From CAXMST01 sp964196325 (GTDB lineage Bacteria; Actinomycetota; Thermoleophilia; Solirubrobacterales; 70-9): a stretch of 64,000 bases of DNA. The stretch is taken from contig CAXMST010000099.1 in the NCBI GenBank assembly GCA_964196325.1, positions 1-64,000 of the forward strand, in the 5' to 3' direction. The notes below the pieces were generated by a model that worked only from the letters and a program-made list of their open reading frames with translations, ran no database searches and was not told the origin of the DNA. The translations under genes and the position numbers were made by a program. Each line of letters opens with the position of its first letter. Position 1 is the first letter of the stretch. Shown here one piece after another: positions 7,491-15,373 of the stretch.

Positions 7491-8906
7491 TCAACTTGCG
7501 GGCGTGAGGCGCCGGGAGTGCACCTCGGCCTCAGGCCGGGCCTGTTCATAGGCCTCGAGAAACTTGAGCCAGAGCTCGCTCCGGGTCGGGAACGGGGCGA
7601 TCGCATGGGCCAACGTCGAAAGCGGAACCTCTGCGACCACGGCGATCGTCGCCGCTTGCAGCATGTCGCCAACCTCGGGGCCGACGAAGGTAGCCCCGAC
7701 GATCACCTGACGGTCGGCATCGACCACGAATCGGGTGGTGCCGGCGGCATTGCGGCCGTAGAAGCTGCCACCGGCCGAGCCCGACGTCGGCAGATCGACC
7801 GCGACGGCGTCGACCCCTTGCTCTCTTGCGCGCTCCAGCGTGAGGCCGACGGCAGCCACCTGCGGGTCGGTGAAGACCACCCGCGGAGCGCCTTCGCCGT
7901 CGTGCACGGCCGCCACGTCCGCGCCGAGGATGTGGTCCGCCGCGAGGCGGCCCTGGTACTTGCCGGAGTGGGTGAGCAGCGAGCGCCCGTTCGCATCACC
8001 GATCGCATATAACCAGGGCTGATCGGCTACTCGGAGCTGATCGTCGACCTCGATATAGCCGCCGGACTCGAGCCCGACCGACTCCAGCCCGAGGTCTTCG
8101 GTCAGCGGCCTGCGGCCGACCGCGACCAACAGGCGATCGCCTGTGACCGCCTGCCCGTCGGAGAGTCGCAGCGTGACCTCCTCGCCCCCACGCTCAGCGC
8201 CGACCGCGGAGATCCCCACGCGGACGTCGACCCCATGGCCCCGCAGCGCCTCAGCCAACTCCTCACCGACGTAGGGCTCCTCACGCGGGAGCAGCCGCGA
8301 CTCGGCCTCGACCACGGTCACCTTGGCGCCAAGCGAGCTCCAGGCCTGTGCCATCTCGACCCCGACAACGCCGCCGCCGAGGATGATCAGGTGTCCAGGA
8401 ACCTGCTTGCTCGTCGTGATCTCCCGGTTCGACCAGGCACCGACTTGATCGAGGCCCGGAATCGGCGGCATCGCAGCGCCGGTCCCAACCGCGATCACCA
8501 CCGCGTCGCGGGCGCTCAGCAACCGCTCACCGACCCGCACCTTGCGCTCGCCCTCGAGTCGGCCGGCGCCGCGCACGAGCTCCACGTTGCGGGCCTCGAG
8601 CCACGGCACCTGGTTCGAGTCGTCGAGATCGTTGACGATCTGATCTCGGCGCTCAAGCACCGCGGCGACATCGAGCTCGCCGGTGACCGCCTCGGCCGCG
8701 CCGGGGATGCGGGCGGCCTCGCTGAGGATCTCGGCCGGGCGCAGCAGCGCCTTCGAGGGCATGCAGGCGTAGTAGGAGCACTCGCCACCGACCAGCTCGC
8801 GCTCGACGATCGCGACGCTCTTCTCTGCGCCCTCCCCGATCCGGCCCGCCAGAACCTCTCCGGCGGGCCCAGCCCCGATCACGATCACATCAAACTCTGA
8901 GTCCAT
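7491..8906 (-). CDS. FAD-dependent pyridine nucleotide-disulfide oxidoreductase (mercuric reductase/lipoamide dehydrogenase-like)
   Basis: A 471-residue flavoprotein. The FAD motif is VIVIGAGPAGEVLAG at residues 7-21. The redox disulfide is GGECSYYACMPSK (Cys43 and Cys48, the C-x4-C of lipoamide dehydrogenase, glutathione and mercuric reductases). The NAD(P) motif is ILGGGVVGVEMAQAWSSLG and the second FAD contact is YAIGDANG. The C-terminal dimerisation domain is present (FTDPQVAAVGLT), with a conserved HAIAPFPT close to the end; lipoamide dehydrogenase has His-x4-Glu there. No mercury-binding N-terminal domain or lipoyl proteins are nearby, so the substrate is open. ATG 8906 has a clear AGGAG site; the long upstream open frame is not needed. 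Confidence 0.88.
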   Translation of the reverse strand: MDSEFDVIVIGAGPAGEVLAGRIGEGAEKSVAIVERELVGGECSYYACMPSKALLRPAEILSEAARIPGAAEAVTGELDVAAVLERRDQIVNDLDDSNQVPWLEARNVELVRGAGRLEGERKVRVGERLLSARDAVVIAVGTGAAMPPIPGLDQVGAWSNREITTSKQVPGHLIILGGGVVGVEMAQAWSSLGAKVTVVEAESRLLPREEPYVGEELAEALRGHGVDVRVGISAVGAERGGEEVTLRLSDGQAVTGDRLLVAVGRRPLTEDLGLESVGLESGGYIEVDDQLRVADQPWLYAIGDANGRSLLTHSGKYQGRLAADHILGADVAAVHDGEGAPRVVFTDPQVAAVGLTLERAREQGVDAVAVDLPTSGSAGGSFYGRNAAGTTRFVVDADRQVIVGATFVGPEVGDMLQAATIAVVAEVPLSTLAHAIAPFPTRSELWLKFLEAYEQARPEAEVHSRRLTPAS

Positions 8907-9020
8907 CTCATCACTCCTATTTGCCTGTTCTCCAAATGTAGACCGTGGTCCAGGTGATTTCGACTGCCTTGGCACCGAAAAGGATTCATCGGTGAGTCCA
9001 TGCAGCCGACGAACCGCTCC

Positions 9021-9035
9021 GACCCCGACGGGGTC
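9021..9035. promoter_or_regulatory. Short inverted repeat before the DUF3179 gene
   Basis: GACCCC-GAC-GGGGTC lies 12 bases upstream of ATG 9048 in the 141-base region between two divergent genes. It could be an operator or a leader hairpin close to the ribosome site. GC-rich short repeats arise by chance here, so support is weak. Confidence 0.25.
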
Positions 9036-9047
9036 TGATCTACAGGA

Positions 9048-10247
9048 ATGAGCCATCCAAGGCGAAAGATCCGGGGCGGCCTCGGCGCCGCGACGCTCGC
9101 GCTCGCGGCGCTCGCGCTCGCTGCCTGTGGCGCCTCCTCCGATCAGAGCTCCGAGGACGGTGGAGGTGAGGCCGTCGACGTCGACGCAACCCTGCCCGGA
9201 GCATCGGCCGAGTTCAGCACCGACTTCGCCACCGCAAGCGTGCCCCTGGACGAGTTCCAGAGCGGCGGCCCGCCCAAGGACGGGATCCCCGCAATCGACG
9301 ACCCCAAGTTCATCTCCCAGCAGGAGGCCGACTCGTTTCTCGAACCGAACGAGCCTGTCGCCGTGGTCGAGATCGACGGGGTCGCCCGGGCCTATCCGAT
9401 CCAGATTCTGGTCTGGCACGAGATCGTCAACGACGAGATCAACGGGCAACCCGTCTCAGTCACGTACTGCCCGCTATGTAACTCGACCGTGGCCTTCAGC
9501 CGCGAGCTCGACGGCCAGGTGCTCGATTTCGGGACGACGGGGCGGCTGCGTAACTCGGATCTCGTGATGTACGACCGCCAGACGGAGTCGTGGTGGCAGC
9601 AGCTGACCGCTGAGGCGGTTGTCGGCGAGCTGACAGGCTCCGAGCTCGAGGTGCTGCCCTCCCAAATCCTCTCCTGGAAAGAGCTGATGCGGGCCTACCC
9701 CGACGCCGACGTGCTCTCTCGAGACACCGGCCCGAACCCACGTGATTACGGCACCAACCCCTACGCCGGCTACGAGGAGCCTGGGGATCAGCCCTTCCTC
9801 CTCGACGGCGCCGCGGACGATCGCCTACCGCCGAAGGAGCGGGTCACGGCAGTCCAGACCGGCCCAGACTCAGCCGTCGTCTACCCGTTCTCCCGGCTCG
9901 CGAAGGAGGCCCCGATCAACGACGAGATCGACGGGACCGCGACCGTGGTCCTGTTCGATCCCGAGGTCAGCTCGGCGCTGGATCAGACCAAGGTCGCCGA
10001 CGGCCGCGAGATCGGTGCCGCGGCCGTGTTCGAGCGCACCCTGGGCAACCGCGAGCTGAGCTTCGAGCAGGGTCCCGAGCCGGGGACCGCGACCGATGAG
10101 CAGACCGGCTCCACCTGGGACCCCACCGGCCGCGCGATCAGCGGCCGGCTGGAGGGCGAGCGCCTGAAGCAGAGCCCTTCCGACGATCAGTTCTGGTTCG
10201 CATTGGCGGCCTTCTTTCCCGAGGTCGAGATCAGGAATGAGGCGTAG
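9048..10247 (+). CDS. DUF3179 domain lipoprotein
   Basis: A 399-residue exported protein. Its signal peptide ends in the lipobox LAAC (Cys27). The rest is a DUF3179 domain: PVAVVEIDGVARAYPIQIL, WHEIVND, the cysteine motif VTYCPLCNSTVAF, the segment GRLRNSDLVMYDRQTESWW and SRDTG. The two conserved cysteines of CPLC look like a redox or metal site, but the family has no proven function. It is divergent from the disulfide oxidoreductase and near the TlpA/CcdA pair, which fits an extracytoplasmic redox role (inference). A very short gene candidate follows two bases after its stop. Confidence 0.85.
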   Translation: MSHPRRKIRGGLGAATLALAALALAACGASSDQSSEDGGGEAVDVDATLPGASAEFSTDFATASVPLDEFQSGGPPKDGIPAIDDPKFISQQEADSFLEPNEPVAVVEIDGVARAYPIQILVWHEIVNDEINGQPVSVTYCPLCNSTVAFSRELDGQVLDFGTTGRLRNSDLVMYDRQTESWWQQLTAEAVVGELTGSELEVLPSQILSWKELMRAYPDADVLSRDTGPNPRDYGTNPYAGYEEPGDQPFLLDGAADDRLPPKERVTAVQTGPDSAVVYPFSRLAKEAPINDEIDGTATVVLFDPEVSSALDQTKVADGREIGAAAVFERTLGNRELSFEQGPEPGTATDEQTGSTWDPTGRAISGRLEGERLKQSPSDDQFWFALAAFFPEVEIRNEA

Positions 10248-10249
10248 CC

Positions 10250-10357
10250 GTGGCGATCGGCCGACTGCTGCGAAATCCTGCCTCCCAGCTCGCCCTGAGC
10301 GGTGGCTTCTTCGTGCTCTGCGCGGCCGCCTTCGCCCGCTTCTGCCTCGGCTGCTGA
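10250..10357 (+). CDS. Possible 35-residue membrane peptide
   Basis: A GTG start two bases after the DUF3179 stop opens 35 codons: a basic N-terminus (IGRLLRNPAS), then one hydrophobic stretch (LALSGGFFVLCAAAFARF) and a Cys-rich end (CLGC). GAGG lies about eight bases before the GTG. The layout fits a single-span membrane peptide co-expressed with the lipoprotein, but this length occurs by chance in GC-rich DNA. I do not recognise it. Confidence 0.3.
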   Translation: MAIGRLLRNPASQLALSGGFFVLCAAAFARFCLGC

Positions 10358-10427
10358 GGCCGCCGGCCGTGGCGCGAGGGGAGCGCGGCCTCCCGAACCC
10401 GATCGCGGATCGGCGGGTCTGAGGAGC

Positions 10428-10712
10428 ATGGCCGCAACGACCTGGCGCAGACTCAACAGCAGACGTGACCATCACTGGGCGCAATCGCGTTACTCAGACT
10501 TCGTGGACGGCGAGCTTCCTGATCGGCAGGATGACCGGCTCGCCGCCCACGAGGAACTCTGCCCTGAGTGCGCCCAGATGATCCGCACGCTGCAGGCGCT
10601 GCTGCAGGCGCTGCCGGCGCTACGGCTGGGGCCGGAGGCCAGCTTCGCGATCGCCGAGCAGACCGCCTCGCAGGTCCGCGCCAGAATCGCGGAGTGGGAC
10701 GAGGATGGCTGA
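10428..10712 (+). CDS. Zinc-finger anti-sigma factor-like protein (first of two)
   Basis: A 94-residue protein with the zinc-binding anti-sigma pattern H-x3-C-x2-C (His41, Cys45, Cys48 in HEELCPEC), preceded by SDFVDGELPD, the usual helix before the motif. Such proteins bind ECF sigma factors and release them on redox or other signals. It has no membrane segment. It overlaps the sigma factor gene by 8 bases. The motif sits at exactly the same residue numbers in the second zinc-finger protein after the sigma gene, and the two align without gaps over about 45 residues, so they look like paralogs. ATG 10428 follows GAGGAG closely. Confidence 0.75.
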   Translation: MAATTWRRLNSRRDHHWAQSRYSDFVDGELPDRQDDRLAAHEELCPECAQMIRTLQALLQALPALRLGPEASFAIAEQTASQVRARIAEWDEDG

Positions 10713-11349
10713 GGGCCAGCCCTGGGTGCCACTGCTGTCCCGCTTAGCCGAGCCTGTCAGGGTTCGGTCCGTGCGTCCAACGTCCGCAGAGGAGGAGCCG
10801 GCGCTGATCGAGCGCGCCAAGGGGGGCGACCGTGACGCGTTCGAGGAGCTCGTGCGTCGCAACGCCGATCGACTCTACGCCGTCGTGATCCGCTTTGTCG
10901 CCGATGATGAGGAGGCCCAAGAGGTGACCCAGGAGGCATTCCTGCGGGCCTGGCGCAGTATCGGTCGCTTCCAGGGCCGCTCGCAGTTCTTTACCTGGCT
11001 GTACCGGATCGGCATCAACGAGGCCAAGCGCAGGATTGGCCGACGGCCGCCGTCGGAGCTGTTCGCCTCCCTCGACGACGACCCGATCCCCGAGGCCCCG
11101 GACTGGAGCGAGGCGCCGCAGCTACGGCTCGAGCAGAGCGACCTGCGGCGGGTGCTCGAGGAGTCGATCCGCGAGTTGCCGCTGCGCTACAGGGCGACGA
11201 TCATCCTGCGGGATGTCGAGGGCCTCTCGACCCGCGAGGCCGCCGAGGTGATGGAGCTCAGTGAGACCGCCTTCAAGAGCCGCCTGCACCGCGCTCGGCT
11301 CGCGGTGCGGCGCTCGTTGGACGAGTATTTTCTGGAGGAGCGGCAATGA
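10705..11349 (+). CDS. ECF-type RNA polymerase sigma factor (sigma-70 family)
   Basis: A 214-residue sigma factor with region 2 (FEELVRRNADRLYAVVIRFV, then EVTQEAFLRAWRSIGRF and FTWLYRIGINEAKRR) and region 4 (ELPLRYRATIILRDVEGLS, then the HTH EAAEVMELSETAFKSRLHRAR). About 35 extra residues precede region 2. It is flanked by two zinc-finger anti-sigma-like genes, both overlapping it (8 and 4 bases), so all three are translationally coupled. Known zinc-binding anti-sigma factors (RsrA type) release ECF sigma factors under thiol stress; the nearby redox genes fit that, but the signal is unknown. Confidence 0.92.
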   Translation: MAEGQPWVPLLSRLAEPVRVRSVRPTSAEEEPALIERAKGGDRDAFEELVRRNADRLYAVVIRFVADDEEAQEVTQEAFLRAWRSIGRFQGRSQFFTWLYRIGINEAKRRIGRRPPSELFASLDDDPIPEAPDWSEAPQLRLEQSDLRRVLEESIRELPLRYRATIILRDVEGLSTREAAEVMELSETAFKSRLHRARLAVRRSLDEYFLEERQ

Positions 11350-11624
11350 GAAGCCTTCGCCCCACCAAGATGCGCTTCATGCGCGAGCACCGATGGACCC
11401 ACTCCCATCTGTCCGCGTACCTGGACAGCGAGCTCGAGCAGGGAGAGCGCGAGCGGATCGAGGAGCATGTCGGGCTCTGCCCGGACTGCCGGCGGGTGCT
11501 GGCGACCCTGCGCCGGGCGATCAGCAGCCTACGGGCGATTGGCGACGCCGACGCCGGGCGGCCTGGCTCGGGCACGAGTGACGTCTCCGAGGGCGTCCTG
11601 GCCCGGCTCCGCCGGGAGGGGTGA
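11346..11624 (+). CDS. Zinc-finger anti-sigma factor (second of two)
   Basis: A 92-residue protein with EEHVGLCPDC: the H-x3-C-x2-C zinc motif (His41, Cys45, Cys48) after SAYLDSELEQGERERI, which fits the anti-sigma zinc-finger family. The start overlaps the sigma factor stop as ATGA, and its own stop overlaps the next gene as GTGA. The C-terminus is short (SDVSEGVLARLRREG) with no membrane span, so it is a soluble anti-sigma domain. It is the more conventional partner of the sigma factor by position (directly downstream). Confidence 0.82.
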   Translation: MRSLRPTKMRFMREHRWTHSHLSAYLDSELEQGERERIEEHVGLCPDCRRVLATLRRAISSLRAIGDADAGRPGSGTSDVSEGVLARLRREG

Positions 11625-12262
11625 GCGGCGCGGACCGGGGGGAGCCGGGCGCGGACGTGTGGTCACGCCGTCCCCTCGCCGCTCTCTACGACCTGCAGTT
11701 GCCGCTCGAGCGCCGAGCCCTGCAGGCGCTGGCCCGGGGGCTGCGGGTCGATCGTGGCGATCGCGTTCTCGACGTCGGCACCGGGACCGGGGCGATGCTG
11801 CGAGAGCTGGCCGCACTGCCCGACCCGCCACGCCTCGCGACAGGGGTAGATCGCTCGGCGGCGATGCTCGCCCGGGTGCCGTCCCTGCCGCGCGGCTGGG
11901 AGCTGGTCGAGGCCGATGCCGCCGAGCTTCCCTTCGACTCGGCGAGCTTCGACCGGGTGGTCCTCGGCTACCTGCTGCACCTGCTCGACAGGGAGGAGCG
12001 GCGAGCGGTCCTGGCCGAGGCGCAGCGGGTGCTGCGGCCCGGCGGGCTGCTGGGAACGATCACCGTGGCGCCGCCGGTCGGCCGGACCGCGCAGGCAGTA
12101 TGGGCACCGCTGCGAGCGGTGGCACGCCGGGGCGGCGGCCTGCTCAGGGGCTTGCTTCCGTTGGACCCCACGGATGAGTTGATCGCGGCGGGGCTGCGGC
12201 CGCTGCGTCGACAGCGCACCCGGGGCGGCTACCCCTCACTGGGACTCATCGCGGCTCGCTGA
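11621..12262 (+). CDS. Class I SAM-dependent methyltransferase
   Basis: A 213-residue methyltransferase with motif I VLDVGTGTGAMLRELA at about residues 47-62, an acidic residue after the second strand (TGVDRSAAMLAR), VEADAAELPFDSASFDRVV and LRPGGLLGTITVAPPVG. It resembles the UbiE/MenG-type small-molecule group but lacks that family's signatures, so the substrate is unknown. The GTG start overlaps the anti-sigma stop by 4 bases, so it belongs to the sigma operon. Its 3' end overlaps the convergent FG-GAP gene by 17 bases. Confidence 0.85.
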   Translation: MSGADRGEPGADVWSRRPLAALYDLQLPLERRALQALARGLRVDRGDRVLDVGTGTGAMLRELAALPDPPRLATGVDRSAAMLARVPSLPRGWELVEADAAELPFDSASFDRVVLGYLLHLLDREERRAVLAEAQRVLRPGGLLGTITVAPPVGRTAQAVWAPLRAVARRGGGLLRGLLPLDPTDELIAAGLRPLRRQRTRGGYPSLGLIAAR

Positions 12263-13817
12263 TTCGGTGCCGGCGGTCGCCCCGCAGGGAAGCGATGCGC
12301 TGCACGGGCCCGCTGGGCCAGCGCACCTCGATCTCGCCGGCGGCAACGGCGGGCCCCAGGCCGAAGTGCAGGGTCGATTCCCCGGCGCGGCACTCGACGG
12401 TGCGCCACTGCCGCCGACCTTCCGCCTCGAGGGTGACGGTCGCGCCACAGGCCTGCCGGGGCGAGGCGCGGCCGATCAGCTCCAGCTCGAGCCAGTGATT
12501 GGAGGCGGGTGCGCGATTCTCGAGCAGCAACGGCTCGCCACCGAGCTGGGCGACCAGCAAGTCTACGTCCCCGTCACGGTCCCAGTCGGCCGGCGCCACG
12601 GCCCGGCCCGACCCGGGCGCCGGCACCCGGCGTTCCTCGAAGAAGCCCGATCCGTCGTTCAGAAACAGCGCGTCGTCCCGATCCTCGACGTCGCGGCCGA
12701 GCGCACCGCCCGCGGAGTAGGCATCGAGGTCACCGTCGTTGTCGAAGTCGGCCAGCGCCACGCCCCAGGTGATCGAGGGAGAGCCGTCGGGGTTGGTCTC
12801 GCGGCCGAAGCCGAGCTGCTCGGCCCGATCGGAGAAGCCCCCGCCCGCGTCCTGCAGGAGCAGCGCCTCGCGGCCGATGTCGCTGACGACGAGGTCGGGT
12901 AGCTGGTTGCCGTCGACGTCCCCTGCGGCGACGCCCATCGTGAAGCGCGAGATCCCCGCGCCGCTGACGGCCGAGAGGTCCTCGAATCGCGGGGCCGCCG
13001 AGCTCAGGAGGGCGTTGGCGTCCCCATCGAGATCGTCGTTGCCGAGGTAGAGCTCCTGGGCCCCGTCGGCGTCCGCGTCGAACCAGATCGCGTCCAGGGT
13101 GGCGCCGGCGCTCGGCTCTCCCAGCGCCCCGCTGACGTCGTCGAAGCGCCCGTCACCGAGACCGCGGTAGAGCTGGTTGGGGGCTGGCGGCGGCTCATCC
13201 TCGCAGCTGTCGCCGTGAGTGGCCAGCAGGTCAAGGTTCCCGTCACCGTCGTAGTCGGACCAGCTCACAGCGGTCGTCGGCGCCCGAGGGGGCCCGAGGT
13301 CCGCCGGAGCGGAGAGCGGGTCGGCGCTCGGGGCGAGCTGGAGCGGACGGATCCCGAACGAGCCCGAGCCGTCGTTGTCGAGGAGCCGGCCCCCGCCCGC
13401 CGCGGTCCCGACGTAGAGGTCGAGGTCGCCATCGTTGTCGTGATCGGAGAACGCGGCGGCCGTCGCCACTCCGAGCTCGCGCAGACCGGCGCGGGCGGCG
13501 GCCTCACGGAAGCGCCCGGAATCGGTCTGCAGCCAGAGCTGGCTGCCGCCATCCTGACGCGGCAGGAACAGGTCGAGGTTTCCGTCGCCGTTTACATCTC
13601 CCCAGGCCGCCCCGGCCGCGTTGTATCCGCAGCTGCCGATCGCGGGCTGGGTCGTGCGCAGGCCGTGCCGGGCGGCGACGTCTTCGAACGCGTCGCTCAC
13701 AGCCGCCACAGAACTTGCGCCGGAGCTCACAAGACCGTGGATGCTGAGTACGAGCAGCACGGCCCCTGCGAGAACTGCGAGGGTCAGTGGGAGGGACGGC
13801 CGCTGCCGCCGGCTCAT
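12246..13817 (-). CDS. FG-GAP/VCBS repeat protein with ASPIC/UnbV domain (CRTAC1-like)
   Basis: A 523-residue exported or membrane-anchored protein. An N-terminal hydrophobic segment (LTLAVLAGAVLLVLSIHGLV) is followed by seven calcium-binding loops of the D-x-D-x-D-G-x-x-D type, for example DVNGDGNLDL, DHDNDGDLDL, DYDGDGNLDL, DFDNDGDLDA and DWDRDGDVDL. These form an integrin-like beta-propeller. The C-terminal 75 residues look like an ASPIC/UnbV domain (VEVRWPSG-type segment, here EIEVRWPSGPVQ). Proteins of this kind are found on the surface of many environmental bacteria; their ligand is unknown. The stop overlaps the convergent methyltransferase; the start overlaps the stop of the small membrane protein upstream (ATGA), so those two form a unit. 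Confidence 0.88.
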   Translation of the reverse strand: MSRRQRPSLPLTLAVLAGAVLLVLSIHGLVSSGASSVAAVSDAFEDVAARHGLRTTQPAIGSCGYNAAGAAWGDVNGDGNLDLFLPRQDGGSQLWLQTDSGRFREAAARAGLRELGVATAAAFSDHDNDGDLDLYVGTAAGGGRLLDNDGSGSFGIRPLQLAPSADPLSAPADLGPPRAPTTAVSWSDYDGDGNLDLLATHGDSCEDEPPPAPNQLYRGLGDGRFDDVSGALGEPSAGATLDAIWFDADADGAQELYLGNDDLDGDANALLSSAAPRFEDLSAVSGAGISRFTMGVAAGDVDGNQLPDLVVSDIGREALLLQDAGGGFSDRAEQLGFGRETNPDGSPSITWGVALADFDNDGDLDAYSAGGALGRDVEDRDDALFLNDGSGFFEERRVPAPGSGRAVAPADWDRDGDVDLLVAQLGGEPLLLENRAPASNHWLELELIGRASPRQACGATVTLEAEGRRQWRTVECRAGESTLHFGLGPAVAAGEIEVRWPSGPVQRIASLRGDRRHRISEPR

Positions 13818-14233
13818 CGGCGATCGCGGGCCAGGTAGGCGCCGAGCGCCAAGCCGACCAAGCCTCCAGCCAGCACCTCACCGTCGACGCCCCCCGGCTG
13901 ATCGGGGATGAAGGTGCTACCGAGATCGAAGTCGGCCGCGGCGATGATCGCCCAGCCCACCAACACCGCCAGCGCGCCGATCGCTGTGGCGAGCACCAGG
14001 GCGCGGCGGCGCCCCTCAGCGCCACCCTCGAAGTGGAGCAGCAGGCCCGGCGCGAGGGCCGCGAGCGGCGGCGCCAGGTGGTAGGTCTTGCCTGTTAGCC
14101 CGGTGAGCAGCACCCAGGCCGCGACGACCGTGGCGGCCGCCGCGGCTCCCACCAGCAGCGCCCGACTGGTGCCCCAGGCAGCCCGGGGGTCAGATCGAGC
14201 TGCGGTCGAGGCGGAGTGCTCGGGTGGGGCCAT
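13814..14233 (-). CDS. Small polytopic membrane protein, unknown
   Basis: A 139-residue protein with about four hydrophobic segments (for example LLVGAAAAATVVAAWVLLTG and ALVLATAIGALAVLVGWAII), a charged N-terminus and a C-terminal ARDRR. I do not recognise the family. I chose ATG 14233; a TTG two codons upstream is also possible. It is coupled to the FG-GAP protein by an ATGA overlap, so it may help place or export that protein (inference). Confidence 0.65.
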   Translation of the reverse strand: MAPPEHSASTAARSDPRAAWGTSRALLVGAAAAATVVAAWVLLTGLTGKTYHLAPPLAALAPGLLLHFEGGAEGRRRALVLATAIGALAVLVGWAIIAAADFDLGSTFIPDQPGGVDGEVLAGGLVGLALGAYLARDRR

Positions 14234-14338
14234 CCGCAATCAGACCCGGCCAGGGCGTCGGAGGTTCGCGCTCTGAACCTCGGCGCGTGGATCAGGGTCT
14301 GATCGCAAGCGTGGGTGACGGCACACAGAAGGGGACGA

Positions 14339-14875
14339 ATGTCGGAGCGGAGCAAAGAGGCGATCAAGTTGGGCGATCTGGTCGTGCAACGACCCGGCGG
14401 TGAGCAGGTGCCGATCGGCGAGCTGGTCGAGGGGCCGACGATCTTGGTGATCCCGCGCTACTACGGCTGCTTGCCGTGTCGCGACTATCTGCAACAGGTC
14501 TCGAGCAGGTACGAGCAGGTCGAGGCCGCCGGCGGCGCCGCGATCGGGATTTCGGTGGGGTCTGACAAGCAGGCGCGCTGGCTGCGCGAGGAGCGCGGCA
14601 TCGCCTTTCCACTTCTGGTCGATCCCGAGCGCCGGCTTCACGAGGCGCTGGAACTGCCCCGCAAGTGGTGGGTCGGGCTCAACCCGCGCGGCTGGGCCAC
14701 CTACGCCAAGGCGCTATCCCGTGGCGAGCGCCAAGGAGCGATTCTCGATCCGAACCAGCTGCCCGGGCTGGCCCTGCTCGACTCCACCGCGACGGCCCGA
14801 ACCGTCTACCGCGGCCGCGCATTGGGAGATTACCCGCCGCTCGACGAGGTGCTCGAGGAGCTACCGCGGGTGTAG
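14339..14875 (+). CDS. Peroxiredoxin-like (AhpC/TSA, SelL-related) protein
   Basis: A 178-residue thioredoxin-fold protein. After a redoxin-type N-terminus (LGDLVVQRPGGEQVPIGELV) comes the active-site segment IPRYYGCLPCRDYL, with CxxC at Cys44 and Cys47, then GISVGSDKQARWLREERGI and PLLVDPERRLHEAL, which are typical of AhpC/TSA peroxiredoxins. The CxxC in place of a single peroxidatic Cys is the form seen in SelL-like and PRX-like2 proteins. It has no signal peptide. AGAAGGGGA precedes ATG 14339 at good spacing, which decides the start over an upstream ATG at 14315. It is divergent from the small membrane protein. Confidence 0.8.
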   Translation: MSERSKEAIKLGDLVVQRPGGEQVPIGELVEGPTILVIPRYYGCLPCRDYLQQVSSRYEQVEAAGGAAIGISVGSDKQARWLREERGIAFPLLVDPERRLHEALELPRKWWVGLNPRGWATYAKALSRGERQGAILDPNQLPGLALLDSTATARTVYRGRALGDYPPLDEVLEELPRV

Positions 14876-14915
14876 GTGAGGACTCGGCGAATCGAGGAGG
14901 ACCGGACGGGGGGTC

Positions 14916-15065
14916 CTAGCGCTTGCTGATCTCGACTCGGTTGATCGCTGGGCCCGGATCGACGTTGCCCGCCAAGTCCGTGGCCCGAGCCTTGAGCTTG
15001 TGCCGGCGGCGAAGGCTGAGCTGTGCGCCTGACCCTTGCTGGATGCGCGACTCAGCCGCGCTCAT
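14916..15065 (-). pseudogene. Ig-like domain C-terminal fragment (49 codons), possibly decayed gene
   Basis: An open frame from ATG 15065 to TAG at 14916. Its second half reads KLKARATDLAGNVDPGPA, close to the last strand of bacterial Ig-like repeats (the ARATDxAGNxDPxPA motif of large secreted proteins). The first half shows nothing recognisable, and an Ig strand alone cannot fold. The start overlaps the stop of the tiny lipoprotein at 15062-15196 as ATGA. Two readings are possible: a real two-gene unit, or the head and tail of one longer lipoprotein whose middle was deleted. Confidence 0.5.
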
Positions 15066-15196
15066 CCACCGCCGGTCGCGTCGGTGGCGTCCGTAACCGC
15101 GTCGGTGGCGCTCTCGTCGTCACCGCAGGCGCTGACGCCGATCGCGCCCACCCCGAGTACGGCGGCGGCCAACAGCGCGCCAAGTCTCTTCTTCAT
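15062..15196 (-). CDS. Very small lipoprotein (44 residues), or the head of a broken gene
   Basis: ATG 15196 opens a clean lipoprotein signal peptide: KKR, a hydrophobic core (LGALLAAAVLGVGAIG) and a lipobox-like VSAC with Cys at about residue 22. After it come only about 22 residues, acidic and repetitive (GDDESATDAVTDATDATGGG). The signal is convincing, but a mature protein this small is unusual. It overlaps the downstream Ig-like fragment by ATGA. No strong ribosome site is seen. Confidence 0.55.
   Translation of the reverse strand: MKKRLGALLAAAVLGVGAIGVSACGDDESATDAVTDATDATGGG
15077..15110. repeat. 13-base direct repeat, 21-base period
   Basis: CGCGTCGGTGGCG occurs at 15077-15089 and 15098-15110, a 21-base (7-codon) period inside the tiny lipoprotein gene. 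It encodes the repeated Ala-Thr-Asp-Ala stretch. Such a repeat is a plausible site for slippage or deletion. Confidence 0.6.
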
Positions 15197-15272
15197 CACA
15201 ACGTCACCACTTTCTTCGACAACTCGGCCATCCAATCACAAACGCCGCCCCCCGCGGCTGCCGAGGTAGCGA

Positions 15273-15345
15273 TGGCGAGGCCCGGAATCGAACCGGGGAC
15301 ACCACGATTTTCAGTCGTGTGCTCTACCAACTGAGCTACCTCGCC
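15273..15345 (-). tRNA. tRNA-Phe (GAA)
   Basis: A 73-base cloverleaf on the minus strand. The acceptor GGCGAGG pairs with CCTCGCC, the D arm is GCTC-AGTTGGTA-GAGC, the anticodon stem CACGA/TCGTG holds loop CTGAAAA (anticodon GAA), and the T arm is CCCGG-TTCGATT-CCGGG. The discriminator is A; CCA is not encoded. Confidence 0.97.
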
Positions 15346-15373
15346 TGGGCCCAGGCTGCTGGGGGCGGTAAGG

